Assembly (NCBI RefSeq): GCF_002727125.1
Contig: NZ_NHOA01000134.1
Span: forward strand, 1-53,075
Direction: 5' to 3'
Length of the DNA: 53,075 nt
DNA from: Halorubrum persicum
GTDB lineage: Archaea > Halobacteriota > Halobacteria > Halobacteriales > Haloferacaceae
Shown here in pieces: positions 51,087 through 53,075 of this stretch. The position numbers and the translations under genes were made by a program. Position 1 is the first letter of the stretch; every line of letters begins with the position of its first letter. The notes below the pieces were generated by a model. That model was given only the letters and a program-made list of their open reading frames with translations. It had not been told where the DNA came from and searched no databases.

Positions 51087-51704
51087 ATGATGCTTCCGAC
51101 CCACGTGCTCGGCGGGATGTTGCTCGCCGCGCCGTTGGTGCGTGTGGCCCCGGAACTGGCGCCGATCGGGTTCGTCGCCGGGTTCCTCGGGGGGCTCTTT
51201 CCGGACCTCGACATGTACGTCGGCCACCGGAAAACGCTCCACTTCCCCGTGTACTACAGCCTGCTCGCGGCGATCGCCCTCGTCGCGGCTCTGGCCGTGC
51301 CGTCGGCGGCGACCGTCGCCGCCGCCCTCTTCCTCCTCGGGGCGGCCCTGCACAGCGTCGCCGACATGTACGGCGGGGGGTTAGAGCTGCGCCCGTGGGA
51401 GGGGAACTCCGACCGCGCCGTGTACAACCACTATCACGGGGCGTGGATCCCCCCGCGGCGACTCGTGCGGTACGACGGCGCGGTCGAGGACCTCGCGCTG
51501 TCGGTGGGGTTGGCGCTCCCGCTCCTCTACCTGCTCGACACGCCGCTTCGGCGGGTCGTGCTCGGCACCCTCCTCGTCGCGGCCGTGTACACGGTCACGC
51601 GGCGGTACCTCGCCGAACTCGCGGCCCGGATCACCCCCTACGCCCCGGCGACCCTGTTGCCGTACCTCCCGGACCGGTACCACGACGACGACGCGAGTCG
51701 GTAG
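51087..51704 (+). CDS. YdjM-family membrane protein, predicted metal-dependent hydrolase
   Basis: A 205-residue protein with four or five membrane helices. The family's metal motif is seen as LPTHVLGGMLL (His), GGLFPDLDMYVGHRKTLHF (Asp and His) and LHSVADMYGGG (His, Asp). The proteins resemble phospholipase C-like membrane enzymes, but activity is unproven. A GTTAATACG box about 29 bases upstream supports the start; the ATG three bases later is an alternative. It converges with the inositol phosphatase gene, 13 bases between stops. Confidence 0.87.
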   Translation: MMLPTHVLGGMLLAAPLVRVAPELAPIGFVAGFLGGLFPDLDMYVGHRKTLHFPVYYSLLAAIALVAALAVPSAATVAAALFLLGAALHSVADMYGGGLELRPWEGNSDRAVYNHYHGAWIPPRRLVRYDGAVEDLALSVGLALPLLYLLDTPLRRVVLGTLLVAAVYTVTRRYLAELAARITPYAPATLLPYLPDRYHDDDASR

Positions 51705-51717
51705 GAAGCGGTCGCGC

Positions 51718-52536
51718 TCACTCGCGACCGCGACCCGCGGGGCCGAGGCCCTCGATCGCGCGCGCCGCGTCGAGCACCTCGTCGTGGAGCGCCCCGTTCG
51801 AGACGACGAGCCCCGTCGAGTCGTGTCGCCAGCGGTTCCCCTCGAGGTCCGTCGCTCTCCCGCCCACCTGCCTGACCATGAACACGCCCGCGACGGAGTC
51901 CCACGGGTTCGCCCGCAGGTTCGAGATGGTCCCCTCCAGCCCGCCCGCGGCGACGGTCGGGAGGACGACCTGCGCGGCGCCGAGGCGGCGGAGGTCGCCG
52001 AACCGGCGGACGATCGCCTCGCAGGCGGCGGCGTACGCGTCGCGGGAGTCGAACGCCCACCACAGCGTCGGGTCGACCGCGCCCCGCCGCGGGTCGGACA
52101 CGTCGCTGACGCGCATCCGCGTCCCGTTGCGGTACGCGCCGTCCGCGTCGGCGGTGTACACGTCGCCCAACGCGGGTGCGACGGTCGCCGCCGCGACCGG
52201 CTCGCCGTCGACGACGGCCGCGACGGCGGTCCCCCACACCTGGATGTCCCGGACGTAGTTGTTGGTGCCGTCGATCGGGTCGATCACCCACGCGGCGCCC
52301 TCGTCGGGGACCGTCTTGCGCTCGTCCTCCTCCTCGCCGACGATCGCGTCGTCGGGGTACGTCTCGCGGATCGCCTCGATCACGGTGCGCTGGGCCGCCC
52401 GGTCCGCCTCCGTCACCACGTCGTCCTCGCCTTTGGTCTCGACCGCGATGTCGCTCCGGAACCGGTCGTTCGCGACCCGCGCGCCCGCTCGAGCCGCGCG
52501 CTCGGCGACGGCGGCGCGGTCGTCTGTGTCGGTCAT
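51718..52536 (-). CDS. Inositol monophosphatase family protein
   Basis: A 272-residue Mg2+-dependent phosphatase of the IMPase/FBPase/CysQ superfamily. Metal-site motifs are IVGEEEDER (Glu), WVIDPIDGTNNYVR (Asp-x-x-Asp) and NPWDSVAGVFMV (Asp). The substrate could be inositol-1-phosphate, fructose-1,6-bisphosphate or PAP; archaeal members often use more than one. I took the ATG at 52536; a GTG two codons upstream would add two residues. No neighbouring gene suggests a pathway. Confidence 0.9.
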   Translation of the reverse strand: MTDTDDRAAVAERAARAGARVANDRFRSDIAVETKGEDDVVTEADRAAQRTVIEAIRETYPDDAIVGEEEDERKTVPDEGAAWVIDPIDGTNNYVRDIQVWGTAVAAVVDGEPVAAATVAPALGDVYTADADGAYRNGTRMRVSDVSDPRRGAVDPTLWWAFDSRDAYAAACEAIVRRFGDLRRLGAAQVVLPTVAAGGLEGTISNLRANPWDSVAGVFMVRQVGGRATDLEGNRWRHDSTGLVVSNGALHDEVLDAARAIEGLGPAGRGRE

Positions 52537-52653
52537 GGGCACGCTCCGACCGCCAAACGCGTATACACGTCGATCTCGCGGATCCGGCGCCGGCGACGGT
52601 TCCGCGAGCGGCGCAGGCGATGAATAATTAACTCAATTCCGAATCCGAGTATG

Positions 52654-52660
52654 TTTAAGT
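52654..52660 (+). promoter_or_regulatory. Box A promoter of the small acidic gene
   Basis: TTTAAGT is about 27 bases before the ATG at 52684. The 147 bases between the phosphatase start and this gene hold nothing else except an AT-rich tract at 52621-52645. Confidence 0.5.
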
Positions 52661-52683
52661 AGGTCCGGAGTAGAGGAACGCGT

Positions 52684-52941
52684 ATGGAACCAGAGGAAGC
52701 GGTCCGCCAGCTCGAGTACGCCATCGACGCCTCCCTCGACGAGACCGGACAGCGCGCGGCCGCCGGCTACCGCCCGACGTTCGAGCGCGTCGCCGAGCGC
52801 GCCGACGGCTCGGCCGTCTACGCGCTCGCCTGCGACCTCGCCGACGAGGTCGTCGGCGGGGACTGCCCCAGCCCCGCCGAGGCGAATGCGACCGCCGAGC
52901 GCGTCCTCGACGACTGGGCGTACACCGACGGCGGGGCGTAG
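52684..52941 (+). CDS. Small acidic haloarchaeal protein
   Basis: An 85-residue soluble acidic protein, mostly helical (MEPEEAVRQLEYAIDASLDE, YALACDLADEVVGGDCPSP). It has two Cys (near 59 and 70) too few for a zinc finger. I know of no function. The gene has a good box A at the leaderless distance and stands alone, divergent from the inositol phosphatase gene. Confidence 0.75.
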   Translation: MEPEEAVRQLEYAIDASLDETGQRAAAGYRPTFERVAERADGSAVYALACDLADEVVGGDCPSPAEANATAERVLDDWAYTDGGA

Positions 52942-53075
52942 GGCCCGGCTGTTCGGCGGCCGCCACGGATCTCTCTTCGGTTTACTTCCTCTCTCATTCG
53001 CTCGTCCGCCCAGCGATCGGTCCGTCGGTACCCGTTCGCTCGTCGTTCCAGCGGTCAGCGCGGTGCGCGCCGGAC
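52942..53075. other. Window end without a supported gene
   Basis: The last 134 bases contain no open frame or RNA gene that I can support. A short T-rich stretch near 52972-52995 could serve as a terminator or as a promoter for a gene beyond the edge. Confidence 0.4.

Overview
The window comes from the main chromosome of a halophilic archaeon. The DNA is very GC-rich and the proteins are strongly acidic. Most genes carry a TATA-like box A about 25-30 bases before the start codon with no ribosome binding site, which is the leaderless haloarchaeal pattern. Many families are archaeal or haloarchaeal: PAN, pelota, transcription factor S, HMG-CoA reductase, pyruvoyl arginine decarboxylase, CofH, RtcB/archease, HalX response regulator and TbsP. 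The overall look suggests Halorubrum or a close relative; that genus call is inference. I see no integrase, transposase, prophage or CRISPR array.

Layout. 1-300: the truncated end of a dispersed structured repeat, a short duplicate of a tRNA 3' end, and tRNA-Gly(GCC). 400-3750: crotonase-family enzyme, two haloarchaeal proteins of unknown function around tRNA-Thr(GGT), and MutY. 3800-12000: a Tat-exported LamG/PKD surface protein, a small conserved protein, an alpha/beta hydrolase, a pilin-like protein, transcription factor S, aldo/keto reductase, a flippase and an aspartoacylase-family hydrolase. 12000-17600: arginine decarboxylase, PAN, a HalX response regulator with a tiny leader ORF, an amphi-Trp protein, an M29 aminopeptidase and acetamidase/formamidase. 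17700-24300: a 1174-residue pentapeptide-repeat potassium channel divergent from a DUF6293-type regulator, then CofH and a winged-helix regulator. 24300-38500: HMG-CoA reductase, GNAT acetyltransferase, a DUF502-archease-RtcB run, hydrolases, a DUF4013 protein, pelota, an ornithine cyclodeaminase-like enzyme, small membrane proteins, GlyA and TbsP. 38600-46400: a YcaO protein with a zinc-binding N-terminal region, a cupin, a beta-RFAP synthase homologue, a RAD55/KaiC-like protein without Walker A lysine, a coiled-coil/zinc-ribbon pair and a MOT1-like transporter, with two full copies of the dispersed repeat. 46400-53075: class V aminotransferase, an exported CARDB-like protein with an ABC ATPase and permease, a YdjM-like membrane protein, an inositol monophosphatase family enzyme and a small acidic protein.

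Functional links. PAN feeds the proteasome; pelota rescues stalled ribosomes; RtcB and archease join RNA ends. CofH serves F420 synthesis and HMG-CoA reductase serves isoprenoid lipids. The CARDB-like protein, ATPase and permease form one transport operon, but the ATPase frame lacks its expected stop.

The least explained signals are: (i) the dispersed repeat, whose copies keep the same helices with different bases; (ii) the pentapeptide-solenoid potassium channel and its palindromic promoter shared with a possible sensor-regulator; (iii) tiny ORFs sitting at predicted transcription starts before larger genes; and (iv) an isolated YcaO enzyme with no visible precursor peptide.
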